Shown in pieces: positions 1-13,200 of a stretch of 64,000 nucleotides of DNA; the stretch's first letter is position 1, and every line of letters begins with the position of its first letter. The position numbers and the translations under genes were made by a program. The stretch comes from Crossaster papposus (lineage: Eukaryota; Echinodermata; Asteroidea; Velatida; Solasteridae). The stretch spans positions 744,001-808,000 of the forward strand of contig JBAIAA010000519.1 of the NCBI GenBank assembly GCA_037893245.1, written 5' to 3'. The notes under the pieces were generated by a model. The model saw only the letters and a program-made list of their open reading frames with translations, was not told the DNA's origin and made no database searches.

Positions 1-399
1 CTATACACAATTGTTTCACAACATCAGGGGAAAAAGAGCACTTCGGGGTGACGGATTATTTACAAATTTAGGGAGATTGTGGATTAATAGTTTGTGATTT
101 AGGAAAACCTAAAACCTCAAAATGGTAAAATTAACCCAAATGACTTCTCATGTACATTCATTGTATTAAAACACATTGTGCGACTTTGTCCGGGTTTCGT
201 TGAATCAGGTCACAAATACAGATTATTTCTGGAGGCAAATGAACCCTTTCACCGTTTGTCTTAGTTAACTCTTTGGAATGATTTGTGGGGGTTCATTAAC
301 CTTAACCCTCCCTCTATGAGGGCAGATCACTGAATGGAAGTGGTATGTGCCAATTCACTCCAGCTCTGATGTGTCCACTAACCCTAACCCTACCTAATG

Positions 400-429
400 C
401 TACTTTTTACTACTAGTAGTAAAAAGTAG
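400..429. repeat. 30-bp perfect palindrome
   Basis: A perfect inverted repeat centred on ACTAGT, with 15-base arms (ctactttttactact and its complement) and no spacer. Related tactttt motifs recur to about 780, suggesting a decayed AT-rich element. The rest of 1-779 is intron sequence without a recognisable gene. Confidence 0.8.
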
Positions 430-779
430 TATGCAGTACTCTCATTGACTTGTGTGCAATGCCTGTAGTAATTTTTAGTATTGGGTACTTCACCCCTAAT
501 TGCACTCATAGTACTTTTTATCATTGGGTCCCTCTGCTTGCCAAGTGTGCATGGCCCATGTATGCTATGTAGATTGTTCTAAACTCTACAGCAAAAAATG
601 TCACTTGGGACACAGCAATGGGTCAAGGCTGGACTACTGCATTTTTTGCCAGGTAAGTATTACTGACCTGTATTGCCACTATTAGTATTTTGTAGTTGGC
701 AGTATCTGTACTCTGTCAGTACACACCCAATCATCAGCCAAGGAAAGACCCAGTGCTACAAAATACTAAGTAGTATTAT

Positions 780-951
780 GGGCCGAGTTCGGGCGGTCTG
801 TTCTTGACACGCGAACTCTGTTCTCGCGCTCGAACGGCGGGAACGCGACCCGTGAACATTGCACTCGGAACAAGAACACACACCACCTATCCACCAGGGT
901 TTTGCAAGAACAAGTTACACGTGTCAAGAACAGACCGCCCGAACTCGGCCC
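780..951. mobile_element. 172-bp MITE with perfect 32-bp TIRs
   Basis: Begins GGGCCGAGTTCGGGCGG and ends with the exact complement; the first 32 bases are identical in both ends. No open frame, so a non-autonomous DNA transposon remnant. No convincing target duplication seen. A diverged partial copy is at 53080-53190. The remaining intron up to 1186 shows only gggttaggg-like motifs. Confidence 0.85.
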
Positions 952-1186
952 TGTAGTACGCAGTTCTTTAGCCCAAAGTGAGGCCTAGGGGGTTAGGGTT
1001 AGCTAAAGGATTGGGGGTGCATGCTGGGGGTGCATGTTGAAGTGCGTCGGAAGATAAACTCTTAGAGCAAGGGTTAACTACTTAGTTGCTTTTGCTAAAG
1101 AGAAGACCATATCAGAATTTATATCTGAATGTGCCTAGAGAATGGGCCTAATAATGTGAATTTTTCGTTTACTTCTCCTTTCCCAG

Positions 1187-1297
1187 GCAAGTTGGTTTTG
1201 AACTGGACCGATGGCGATATTGCTCTGTTGACAAACTGGGGACCGATAACCTATGTTCTGTCTGGCCTGATCTTTTCCTGGATTTTAGACACAAAAG
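1187..1297 (+). CDS. SLC49A4: SLC49A4 visible exon 1
   Basis: Acceptor tcccag, donor aaaag/gtaaac. Encodes an early helix (DIALLTNWGPITYVLSG) and the cytosolic loop SWILDTK, a degenerate MFS motif A. Enters with one base of a split Gly codon, so an upstream exon exists outside the window. Confidence 0.9.
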
Positions 1298-4200
1298 GTA
1301 AACTGTTTTGTTACTTTCATGTTCCATGCTTGATTTGGCTTGTCACTTTTCGATTGAGTAGTTCAACTTACTTTTCTCAATCCCTTAACCCTAACTACCC
1401 CAAACCCATCAAACTCCAACTGCAGCTTTAATTTCGCTAGGTTTTGGCAGGTTTGGTACCAAACCGTAACAACTTGTTGTTAGACTTTGTTTGACTCAGT
1501 ACCAAAGGCCCAGGGAGACCCTGTTGAATTATGTGAGGTTCAGGACAGAAAGGCATGAGACTTGTCAAAATGTTAGAAATTTTGAGAATGCACAGGCATT
1601 TATACGTGAGTGACCCACATTGTCACAGCACAGTTCCTGGTCAACTTTAAGTGTATGTACACTTACACCTTGTATGTGTGTCCCCACTAAAATACATAAT
1701 ACCACCGGCCAGTTATCACTGTTCCAAGTCAATAAAACTTCAACTGTTGGAGTTTGGCAGGTTTAGTACTGTTAGGTTCAGTACAGTGTACCAAAAATTA
1801 CTGAACATGTGTGAGCTGTTGAAGTTTGTTAGGTTTGGTATGCTTCCTAGTGCGAGAGCCTAGGGGGTTAGGGTTAAAAGCATGAAGTCATAATGAGAGA
1901 ATACATGTTTTTATTTTTGTAAATATTTATTGCAGGTTTGAGAGTGTCAGTTGTCATGGCTTCCGTTCTTCTTTTCGCGGGTCTTGGTTTACGTTGCTTA
2001 CCTGTAGGCATAAACAACACTAAATGGTAAGATCTCAATAAGGGAATCAATTAAATTATGTGCTGGCTACATTTCAGAAGTTTTTTTAAAACATTCTACT
2101 GACGGTCAGATATTATCCTTAACGTTTGCCATGTTTGAGAGTTTCTGGTAGTAAAGTGGTTGTAAATAATTCAATTCGTTTTCTGGTTTGCATGAAATCA
2201 AAGCCTGCATTGGAAAAAACTATAATTAACACCAAACGAAATGCTTAAAGTCAATGTAGGTTTTGTGCTTTTTTGGGAAAAGCTGTTGTGCCCTATAATT
2301 TAAATTGTTGCGTCTTCTAAAAATAGCTGCACGGTCTGCAATGTGTCATGATCTAAACTCATCACAAAAAGTGTTGAGACACTTAAAAATGATCCAATAA
2401 TTAATGACCCGAAAGGTATGGATTAATCAAAGCAAATAACCCAGTTCATAATTTTGTTCTGCGTATTTTTTTTTTACCTCGATTTTTGAAAAGGCGGGCA
2501 TAGAGATTATCTCATTGGTTGATCATTTAACATCAACATGATCAATACAATTTCTAAAGGAATGATTGTCACTTTTGAAACTAGATCTACGACCATTGAA
2601 ATGACAATAACTTCGTTCCGCAACATCGCATCTCAACATCCGAGGTGTCAAAATACGCAGAACAAACTTATGCACTGGGTTATTTGCTTTGATTAATCCA
2701 TACCTGTAAGTGCCATTTCTCTACCGTGCGAGTTATATGGCGCCCTCGCTCGTTTCGGGGGTGTTAGGGTCGGGCCTTTTGACATTGGAAAAGTTAGCGT
2801 CACCTAGGAAGGTTCACAAGTTTTTAACCGTCAATCGTCGTCAATCATTGTCATACGTTTACCATTGGACTATACTTTTTGGAACAGTAATTAAAGGACT
2901 CAAGTTAAAGTTATAAGAAGTGTTCATCTGAGTCGTGAGTACTGAGTTATTGCCAACAGAAAGTGGATTACGACTACGAGTTAAGAACCTGGAAATTTAG
3001 GTACCAGTGACGCTCAACAAAAACGGAGTATTGGGCTCCCACATCGTTAAAAACTTTGTGAAAAATCGTCGTAAATTCTACATTTGCTAGAGTCATCGTG
3101 TAAAGACACCTTGACCTACGTAAGCTATAACAAAGGAAGGGACAAGCCCGATATGGATTGTAACGTAGAACTGTGCTTGAGCAACTTTAGGAAGCATTTT
3201 CAGTACGATTTACCAGAATTTCGTCGGTAATATTCGTGCCCAACTTCGAGCCCAAAACTGCGATCGTCGACCAAAGCGACGCCCAAATATTCGCTGGATT
3301 ATAGAGGGCGCTGTTCAACCTTTACAGGCGGCACCGTACGCGCGCTGTAAATGTGTAAATTAAAGGAAGAGAACTTGAATTTTCGGGACTTTTAGCACCG
3401 TCGAAGTACAAAACGAAGAAAGATGAGTGAATTAAAAGATAGTTTGGATAGTTTGTCTCGTGCGTCGTCACATGGCAGCAAAGTGTCATCCAAGACTAAT
3501 TCAAGTGTTCACACAGATGCAGAATTCAAAAGAGCCAAACTCAAATGCCATCAAAAGGCACTTGAAAAGAAACAGGAGCTTGAAGAGAAAGAACTAAAGC
3601 TACGACAAGAAAAGGAACGTCTCAACTTAAACACAGAAATAGAAATCGAAGAGACAAAACTGGCCATACTTGAGAGAATCGAAAAGGACTCGATCAAGAC
3701 TCGTGCGTCTCTCGACTTTTGTGATAACGACAAGCGGCCAAGCGATGCGGTCAAAGACTGGTTAGCAGAGCATAATGAAGTAGGCCCACCTCAACTCACC
3801 CCTCACTTTCCACAGCCGCAAAAAGAACCAAGGGAACAGGAATCTCATTGCTTGAGGCCTAACCAGTTGTTTCATGACGATGCAATAAAGCCACCAGACC
3901 AGTTTAAAGACACGCAACAACAAGAGTCGCAAGTATGCCCAGGACAAAATGGAAGAAACCTGAATCAAGGCGATGCAACAAACACCACAGGTATGCTAAA
4001 TGTTATGAAGCAACAGGGCGATCTAACTAAACTGCTCTTGGAGGCTCAGGTAAAATCTACTTTACCACGCAGAGCTATACCAGTGTATGGCGGCGACCCC
4101 TTGGATTACGCAAGTTGGCTCACTGCGTTCCAACACGGGATTGAAGAAAAAACTACCAATGACAGAGAAAGGCTCTACTTTCTCGAGCAGTACACTACAG

Positions 4201-7200
4201 GTGCACCTAAGGCTCTGGTTCGTAGTTGTATGCAACTACCGTCAGACAAGGGTTATCAGCAGGCCAAAGAGCTGTTGAAAAAGAAGTACGGCAACAAGTA
4301 TCGTATAAACGAAGAAATGATGCGAAAAGCCAGAGAATGGCCTGAAATAAAAAACAACGACTCGAAAGCATTGGAGAAATTATCTTTGTTTCTCCATGAA
4401 TGTGCTAACACTGTGACTTCACTGGATATCAAAGGCGAGTTGGACTACGCTGCTAACATCAAGACACTGGTAAATAAGTTACCATACAACTTGAGGGACA
4501 AGTGGAGACACAAGGTGGACTACATAGAGGAAAATCAACAAAGAAGTACCAGTTTCAAGGACTTGGTAGAATTTGTAGACAGACTAGCAAGAGTCGCATC
4601 AAATCCAGTGTATGGAGAAATCACTACAACGAAAGACGATAAGGGATACAATAAGTATCAAAGCGAATTCAAGAAAAATACCAAAAGCTCCAGCTTTGCA
4701 ACAAACGTCGCTTCCCCGAAAAACCAGGCGTATCTATACAAAACCCCATCCAAGGATGGTACTCCTGACGCATGCATCTTCTGCAATGAAAAGAATCACT
4801 CCATAGCAGTATGCCGAAAACTCGATGCCAAGAAAAACAAAGACAAAATTGAGTTTATGAAGACAAAAGGTCTTTGTTTCGGCTGCCTGAAGAAAGGTAC
4901 CCACATCAGTAAAGACTGCACCAGGAGACTGACATGTAATAAGTGTGGACGGCAGCATCCAACAATTCTCCATCGTGATGGCGAGGAAAGTAAAGATGTT
5001 TCTTTTTCGCAGATGGCAACGCCTAATAAGTCGAATGAAGCCACCAGTAAGACAACCACAAGTAACGCAAGTCGTAGTCATACTGGGGCCGGCGACGGCG
5101 AATACCGACCAGCGGTCATACCAGTCATGGTTCAAGCGAAAGAATCTGGAAAGACTGTTAAAACGTATGCCTTTCTCGACGAAGGAAGTGACTCGGTATT
5201 CTGCTCAGAAAAACTTCGCAAACAATTGAATATGAAAGGTCGGAAATCAAAGCTCTGCATCCAGACAATCACAGAACGTACGCTGGTAGAAAGTTTTGCG
5301 GTAAGCGGCCTAGAAGTATCGGACATGGAGCTAAGAATCACGGTTCCTCTACCAGAAGCATATACCCAAGATGCAATACCAGCATCGAAGGAAGATGCCG
5401 TAGTCATGGCAGACATCGAAGAATGGCCATATCTTTCGGATGAAATCCAAATACAAGAAGGTTTAGAAGACGACGAAGAAGTTCATGTTGGCCTACTCAT
5501 TGGCAACAACGTTCCTAAGCTCCTGGAACCATTAAAAGTCATCAACAGCCAAAACGACGGACCTTACGCATGCCAGACTTTGCTTGGATGGGCGGTTTAT
5601 GGCCTTCCAAAGAAGCAGTCCTTATCGACGAGCGAAACTCGTAAAGTGTCCTCGCACAGAATAATAGTCGCTGATCTCGAACGACAGCTACACCAGATGT
5701 ACAACCAAGACTTCAACGAAAAGGTCATTGACGATGAACCCCAGAAGTCAGTGGAAGACAGAAAATTCTTGCGGCTGGTTGAAGAAACTGTGACTTTCGA
5801 GGACAGTCACTACACGATCGGACTTCCCAGAAGAAATCCGGAAGTGAAGATGCCGGACAATAGACCCTTAGCTGAGGAACGAGCAGCCCATCTGAAGCGG
5901 AAGCTCAACAGAAATGAAGCGTTCTACGATGAGTACAAGAACTTCATGGCGGATATGACAAAGAATGGGTATGCCGAAGAGGTACCGCTCAAGGAGAAAA
6001 ACCCCAATGATGGTTGTAAATGGTACCTGCCCCATCACGGAGTATATCACCCGCAAAAGCAAAAGCTAAGAGTAGTGTTCGACTGCGCGGCGAGATATCA
6101 TGGTACGTCACTTAACGACCAACTCCTACAGGGGCCGGATTTGACAAATTCACTAATTGGCGTCCTTACAAGGTTCAGACAGGAACCTGTAGCAATCATG
6201 TCGGACATCAAGTCCATGTTTTACCAAGTGAGAGTTCCTAAGGCTGATGCTGACCTGATGAGGTTCTTGTGGTGGCCCGAGGGCGACTTGAGCCTGCCGT
6301 TACGGGAATATAGAATGGTCGTACACACATTCGGCGCGACCTCGTCCCCGTCGTGTGCAAACTATGCATTGAGGAAAACGGCCGAAGACAACAGAGATAA
6401 GCATGGATCCAGAGTTACCGACACAATATACGACAATTTCTACGTGGATGATTGTCTGTGTTCGGTACCAACAGAAGTAGAGGCAGTGTCCCTGGCTAAT
6501 GATTTGCAGAAGGTTTGTGCCAGTGGTGGGTTCCATCTCACGAAATGGATAAGCAACAGTCGAGAAGTTATGAAGAGTATCCCAGAAGCTGAAAGAGCCA
6601 AGCAAGTTAAAAGCCTAGACTTGAATCAAGACCTACCAGTGGAAAAGGCACTCGGAATGCTGTGGTCCGTGGAAAATGACTCCTTTGGGTACAAGATTGA
6701 CCTGAAGAATCGGCCTTTGACAAGGAGAGGAATTTTGTCGACAGCGAGTTCTGTCTATGATCCTCTTGGATTCATAGCACCTGTCATCTTGCCAGCCAAA
6801 CAAATACTACAAGACTTGTGCAGGCAACAATGCGGATGGGACGACCAGATCCCTAACCATAACCTGATCCAATGGCAGAGGTGGCTTTCGGACCTACCCA
6901 ATTTATCCAACTTTGAGGTAGATAGATGCATCAAGCCGGAGAACTTTGGGGATCCTGAAAGAGTTCAAATTCACCACTTCTGCGATGCTAGCGAGATTGG
7001 CTATGGCACAGTCAGTTACATACGTATGGAGAATAACCGTGACATCCACTGTTCTTTCTTGACAAGCAAATCAAGAGTAACACCTATCAAGCCAGTCACC
7101 ATACCAAGACTAGAGCTTACTGCCGCAACCGTAGCAGTGAGAGTGAACGCTATGTTGCAAAGGGAATTAAAGATCAAAGTCGATGACGTTCACTACTGGA

Positions 7201-10200
7201 CAGATAGTATGTCCGTGCTATGCTATATTGAGAGCACAACTGCACGATTTCAGACATTCGTAGCAAACAGAGTCAACGTCATCCGTGAAGGTTCTACACC
7301 GGATCAGTGGCATTATGTCAAATCAGCAGACAATCCGGCCGATGATAGTTCTAGAGGACTTTCTGTAGAAGCATTTTTGAGCTGCGAAAGATGGCTGAGA
7401 GGTCCACCATTTCTGTGGAAACCGGAGCACGAATGGCCTGTCCACGAGATAGAGAAGTCACAACTCAGGTGCTCAAGTAAAGACCCAGAAGTCAAAGTAG
7501 CAGTGAGCAGAGTGCAAAAGGAAGTGGTTGTGGTACAAGACACAGTGGACAAACTTCTGAGTCATTACTCAAGCTGGTACAAACTAAAGAAAGCCGTTGG
7601 ATGGATCCTTAAAGTGAAACAGAAGCTCTTGTCGCAAATCAAGATAAAGAAGTTGACAAATGGTGACAATCAAACAGAGATGAAGCATGCAATACAAGAC
7701 ACCAACACTGCTGTACATGTATATGCAGTTGCGAAGAACAAACAAGGAAACGAGGTGACAAAGAAGTCAGTGGAAAGCGAGATAAGGACTGCTGAAAAAA
7801 AGAAATTCAAAGGCAACCACGATGCAGGAGGTAGACGAAATGGGGTGCAAGCCAGTCCCATTGACCCTCTTACTGTAGACGAAATGCATGCAGCAGAGAA
7901 AGCGGTGATAGCGTATGCCCAAAGAAAAGCATTTCCACAGGAGTTCAGCTCTCTGAAGGAATCGCAAGCAGATTGGAGCAATGCTAATAGAAACAAAGAT
8001 AGCCAAAGAAGACAACACACTTGCGTGAAGAAAATAAGCCACATATTCAGACTTCAACCGTTTATGAAAGATGGCGTACTGAGAGTGGGTGGACGCTTAG
8101 CCAAAGCAGCGTTACCAGAAGAAATCAAGTTTCCTACAATCTTGCCAAAAGAGTCACCCATCACAGAGCTAATCATGCGTGATGCGCATCAGGCAACTGG
8201 CCACGGTGGAAGAAACCACATGTTGGCTTTCGTTCGCAAGAAAATATGGGTGATAAATGCAAATACAGCAGCCAGAAAGGTTATTAGTAAGTGTGTGACA
8301 TGCAGGAGACAAAAGGGTAAAGTTGGAGAGCAGCAGATGGCCGATCTACCAGCGGATCGTGTGACACCTGATGAACCCCCTTTCACCAGTGTGGGCATGG
8401 ACTATTTCGGACCCTTTGAAATAAAGAGAGGAAGGTCTTTGGTGAAAAGATATGGTGTGGTATTCACATGCCTAGCTACCAGAGCCATTCATCTAGAGAA
8501 GGCGGATTCACTAGACACGGACAGCTGCATCGATGCCATCAGAAGATTCGTGGCCAGACGAGGTCAAGTTCAGGAAATCAGGTCCGACAACGGCACGAAT
8601 TTGGTCGGAGCCGAAAGGGAGCTAAAGGCCGAAATACAAAGATGGAACCAGGCAAAAATCCACGGCTGCCTGTTGCAGAAAAACATAAAGTGGAAATTCA
8701 ATCCACCGGCAGCTTCTCATTTCGGCGGAATATGGGAGCGCCAAATTAGAACCGTGAGAAAGATAATGACATCAACCATAAAGGAACAGACACTAACTGA
8801 TGAAAGTTTGTGCACCTTTCTTTGTGAAGTGGAGGCTATTATAAATAGCAGACCAATCACTACAGCACAGAGCGACGCTGATGACTTGGAGCCGTTAACA
8901 CCCAATCATTTGTTACTTCTAAAAGGCAAACCAAGTCTTCCACCAGTCGTTGCAGAAGAAACTGGTCCATATGCAAGGCGGAGATGGAAACAAGTTCAGT
9001 ATCTGGCAGACTTGTTTTGGAAGCGTTGGACAAGAGAGTACCTCTTGCAACTGCAAGAAAGACAGAAGTGGGTCCGACCAAGAGCTAACTTCAAAACTGG
9101 AGACGTGGTTCTCGTCGTAGACGGCTCACGACCAAGAAACACCTGGATCATGGGAAGGGTGATAAACACACTGCCAGACAAAAAGGGACTTGTGCGTCAA
9201 GTGGAAATACGTACAAAGTCATCTGTGTTGAGAAGACCAATCCACAAGCTGTGTCTGCTGCTAGGAGAAGGCGAATAAAGACATACTTATCTTCGACAAG
9301 TAGCACGATGTGGATGCCTAAAAGGACAAATCGTGGAGCTTGGATTCAATCGAAGCAACCTGTGAGATAGTTGCCGTCAACGTAGTGGACTGTTGCACAC
9401 GTTACAATAAAGTGTAGATGGTTACTGTGTTGCAGCGTTCCTGGGCGAGTCGAGGCGCCATAACCTCTTTCATCATTCAGGTCTAAGGGAAGGAAATGTC
9501 CCTAGACTACAGTTGCCATACTACCACTCAAATTGTTACAATGTGCACCCCTGCAAACTGAAGGGTGAACCAGTTGACTTTTCGTAGGAGACAAGGAGGA
9601 ACGATCGATCCAGATGTGGTGACCAGAAGCAAGATCTATCTAGAACAAGAGGAGCAGTTACTTGTCCCAAACGAGTTCATGCCAATCTACGCTCGTATGA
9701 GAACAACGAGACAGTTGACTTGGATAAGCAAATATGTTGATGATGCGTTTGACCTTGGAATACGCGGGTTGGACTTTCACCATCCAATGATTGTGTGACT
9801 AGCACTGGCAGGGTCAAATGTTGCGTAATTAACTTTCGACCAAATTTACAATGTTTTTTCTTTTTCTTTTTTCAGTTCAGAAAATTGTTATTCCTTCTAG
9901 CCAGCAAGGAATCCGTGGCTAGTTTGTTCGTTGCTTAAAAAAAATTGATGTTGAAGTGTGGGCGTTTTAACAAAAATCTTTCCTTCACAGCCAATGTTAT
10001 ATCACACACTCATTTGGGTCAATCCTACATGCCAATGTGATATTTTATTTCGAACATTTTAGCGCTTGATGTCTAATTGTATTAATTAATCAAACAATGT
10101 ACGCGTGTATATTAAAATGTTCAATTTGTTAAGACTCTACACATGATATCGGACTCAGACACTGAAAATAAGTACGCGCAGTCACATCAATTCAAATTTA

Positions 10201-13200
10201 CAAAATTGTATTGAAGTTAACACAAATACAAGTACACAAAGTTAATGGAACATTAATCTTTCAGATGTGGCTTAAATCACTTACAAATCACATTTGCCTA
10301 TACAATGTTTTAGAAAGCGTTCGCAAAGATGTGTCTAGGACTTACAAGTTTTATTCAAATTGTTGTTTAAAGAGATTGTACACCTTGTGATGACTGAACT
10401 TTGGGTTTTAGTAATGCAAATGTTTTAGTTAAAGATGTCAATTGCATGTTAAAGTAATTGTCACGTGACCACTTAAGACAATTAGGGGCCGGAATGTAAG
10501 TGCCATTTCTCTACCGTGCGAGTTATATGGCGCCCTCGCTCGTTTCGGGGGTGTTAGGGTCGGGCCTTTTGACATTGGAAAAGTTAGCGTCACCTAGGAA
10601 GGTTCACAAGTTTTTAACCGTCAATCGTCGTCAATCATTGTCATACGTTTACCATTGGACTATACTTTTTGGAACAGTAATTAAAGGACTCAAGTTAAAG
10701 TTATAAGAAGTGTTCATCTGAGTCGTGAGTACTGAGTTATTGCCAACAGAAAGTGGATTACGACTACGAGTTAAGAACCTGGAAATTTAGGTACCAGTGA
10801 CGCTCAACAAAAACGGAGTATTGGGCTCCCACAATACCCTTTCGGGCTGTTAATTATTGGCTCATTTTTAAGTGTCTCGATACTTTTTGTGATGAGTTCA
10901 TTTTTGTCGCCAGTGGCTACCATGACTTACAATTTAGATGTCCGGGCATAAAAAAAGGTCAGAAAATTAACCAAAAACATCTTGTTTGTGCAGGACAGTC
11001 AACGTGGGTCAAATACTGATTGGATTTGCATGTCCAGTTCTTAACGGTGCTCCTACTATCATCTCAGCCGCTTGGTTTCCTCCTCATCAAAGGACAACGG
11101 CTACAGCTGTGTCGGCAACCTCCATCTACCTGGGCTTTGCAGTCTCCTTTCTGATTGGTCCACAAATCGTGACCGATGTCGAAACGGCCAATGGGACGAA
11201 GTAAGAAAAAAAGAACATGTGTGTGGCTGGTTTTCAAACAAGTATGTTTAAAAGCGGCTAGGGGCCTGGATGCTGATATAGCCCCTACCCAGTTGTAAAC
11301 GTATTTGTTTAATATTGGTCAAGCACAGATTTATAAATATCTATGAATACTTTTCGGTCAAAAAGTTAAAAAAAAAAAAAATTATAATACAACAATTGTG
11401 TTCAATTCTTGTCAAATTCTTTATGATATTCCTCAAAATGACAGCATGCCAGAAAGGATAATTTCACAGGGAATTTAAAGTCATTAATATCTTTACAACA
11501 AGTAAGCCTTTTGAACAATAATTTGCTTGGTTACTTTTTGGATAGCTGCAAAAAGGTATATTTTATATCTTTATTATATCTCGTAAAAACCCAGATGACC
11601 AATGTTTGTTTTCTTGTGTTATTTGATATTAGCATTAACAAGAGTGATAGTCTGTTTGACTACTCGACATCCCTCGATCCAGGAGTCAGACAACATCATT
11701 TCAATCAGATTATGCTTCTCATGTATATTGGTAAGGAAGATTCTGGATAATAAGACCTTTTCACACTATGGAATTATTATTATTTATTTCTGGTAATGAA
11801 ACCAAGGATCCCTCAAAAGTGCCCCAGGCACTGTAGCTCATAAGCCTGAAGAAACCTGTAGAGAGAAGACAATGAAAAGAAGAGACAGTTTTAGAGGTGT
11901 GAGGAAAATCCCGGAAGAATATCCTGGGTAAAACCCACGGAGTCAGGCAGGGACTGAAAACCCAATCCACATGTTGGCCCAGGCGGGGTTCGAACCCGGG
12001 TCACAGTGGTTGAAGGCGAGGAAAGAACCGCTACGCCAACCTGACTCCCCCTGAATCATCCCTGGAACGAACTCAAAATTTTTCATTCTTTGAAAAAAAC
12101 TTCAACTTTACCATGTGCTCTTTGTTTACATCTAAACCGCCCTATAGATCTCTCCCTCAAATACCGCCATCTTTGTAAGAGAACTGCAAAGCAATTGAGC
12201 ACGCATTGTGCAGTGTGGCAAATGTTCAAAATATTGTGCAGCCGATGCGCGTTACGCAAGTTGACGCTTAAAATGTCGAAGCACGTGGCTGATCAGTAGG
12301 AAATTATGTTATTTGAGAGAGACCTATATTCAAATGTGCCCGGCGATATAATGCACGCATCGTGTTTTGCATAACTTTGGTTATTAAGTTATAATTCAAA
12401 AACGAACTGACCTCCGTCGTCACTCCTAAACCAAATTTTGTGCAAAATGCGATTTGGGCGCATAAAGCCGGGCACATTTTAATACAGATGTAAACACGTG
12501 ATGTTAGAGGGCACATCGTCTATACCGTAGGTCTTTTCATACTAGTGTATGTCAAATATATAATTGTATTCTTGATAATTTCAACATGATTTTGTATAAT
12601 TATGAGTAATCAGCCATTAGCCCCTTTAACATTAGACAAATATCGGGGTTGACGCAGGGTTTAAAACATGCAGCGTTTCACACTTGAACAATTTTAACCC
12701 TGCGCCAACCCTCCGTCAACCCGAGATTGATCTTAACCCGGGTTTAACTCAACCCCGCTCCACACCAGGGTTGAGAATTTCAACCCGGGGTGAAACTCTT
12801 GCCCCGGATTCAAAACAATAGTAACAGATAAGCTCAGTTTGCATTGTGAAATGATACGGGGTTGAAAACAGGGTTACAAAGATCCTAAACTCAACCCGGG
12901 GCGGCAGCAGGTTCGCCCAGGGTGGCAGCGGGTTCGCCCAAGGTGGCAGCGGGTTCGCCCAGGGTGGCAGCGGGTTCGCCCAGGGTGGCAGCGGGTTCGC
13001 CCAGGGTGGCAGCGGGTTCGCCCAGGGTGGTAGCGGGTTCGCCCAGGGTGGCAGCGGGTTCGCCCAGGGTGGCAGCGGGTTCGCCCAGGGTGGCAGCGGG
13101 TTCGCCCAGGGTGGCAGCGGGTTCGCCCAGTGTTAAGTTCAACCCGGGTTTAGACTGAGAGGCTGTAGTGTGTACAGAACTATAGTTGTATTAATTTGAG

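Larger units (their letters stand above)
2705..10833 (+). mobile_element. Full-length BEL/Pao LTR retrotransposon
   Basis: An 8129-bp element: LTR 2705-3043, leader 3044-3422, gag-pol 3423-9278, 3' noncoding 9279-10494, LTR 10495-10833. The LTRs start TG, end CA and are identical over 339 bp, flanked by ATACC on both sides. The domain order Gag, protease, RT, RNase H, integrase and the DUF1759/DUF1758/DUF5641-type blocks place it in BEL/Pao. It lies in the same orientation as SLC49A4. Identical LTRs and an intact frame indicate a very recent insertion, possibly still mobile. No env-like frame is present. No TGG-starting primer binding site is obvious right after the LTR. Confidence 0.97.
2355..10892. 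mobile_element. Foldback/long-TIR element interrupted by a BEL/Pao insertion
   Basis: The left arm is about 2355-2481. The right arm is split: 2641-2704 before the retrotransposon and 10839-10892 after it. Removing the insertion and one copy of the 5-bp duplication rebuilds a right arm that is the reverse complement of the left, through matching blocks such as ctttgattaatccatacc and tcatttttaagtgtctc. The loop is 2482-2640. No coding capacity, so a hairpin-type non-autonomous element in a SLC49A4 intron. Confidence 0.85.

Noticed and set aside
640-652. Possible upstream SLC49A4 exon ending at gccag/gtaagt
   Set aside because: The donor is good, but no reading frame before it resembles the SLC49 N-terminus, and the phase-correct frame gives no helix.
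2710-2916. 68-codon frame found twice (also 10500-10706)
   Set aside because: It is the same stretch inside the two identical LTRs, with no family resemblance.
9565-9798. 77-codon frame after pol
   Set aside because: Needs a GTG start, and no known BEL/Pao protein corresponds; kept only as part of the noncoding tail.
12891-13158. Repeat-peptide genes or a CRISPR-like array
   Set aside because: A 21-bp minisatellite without spacers; both strands are open only because 21 is divisible by three.
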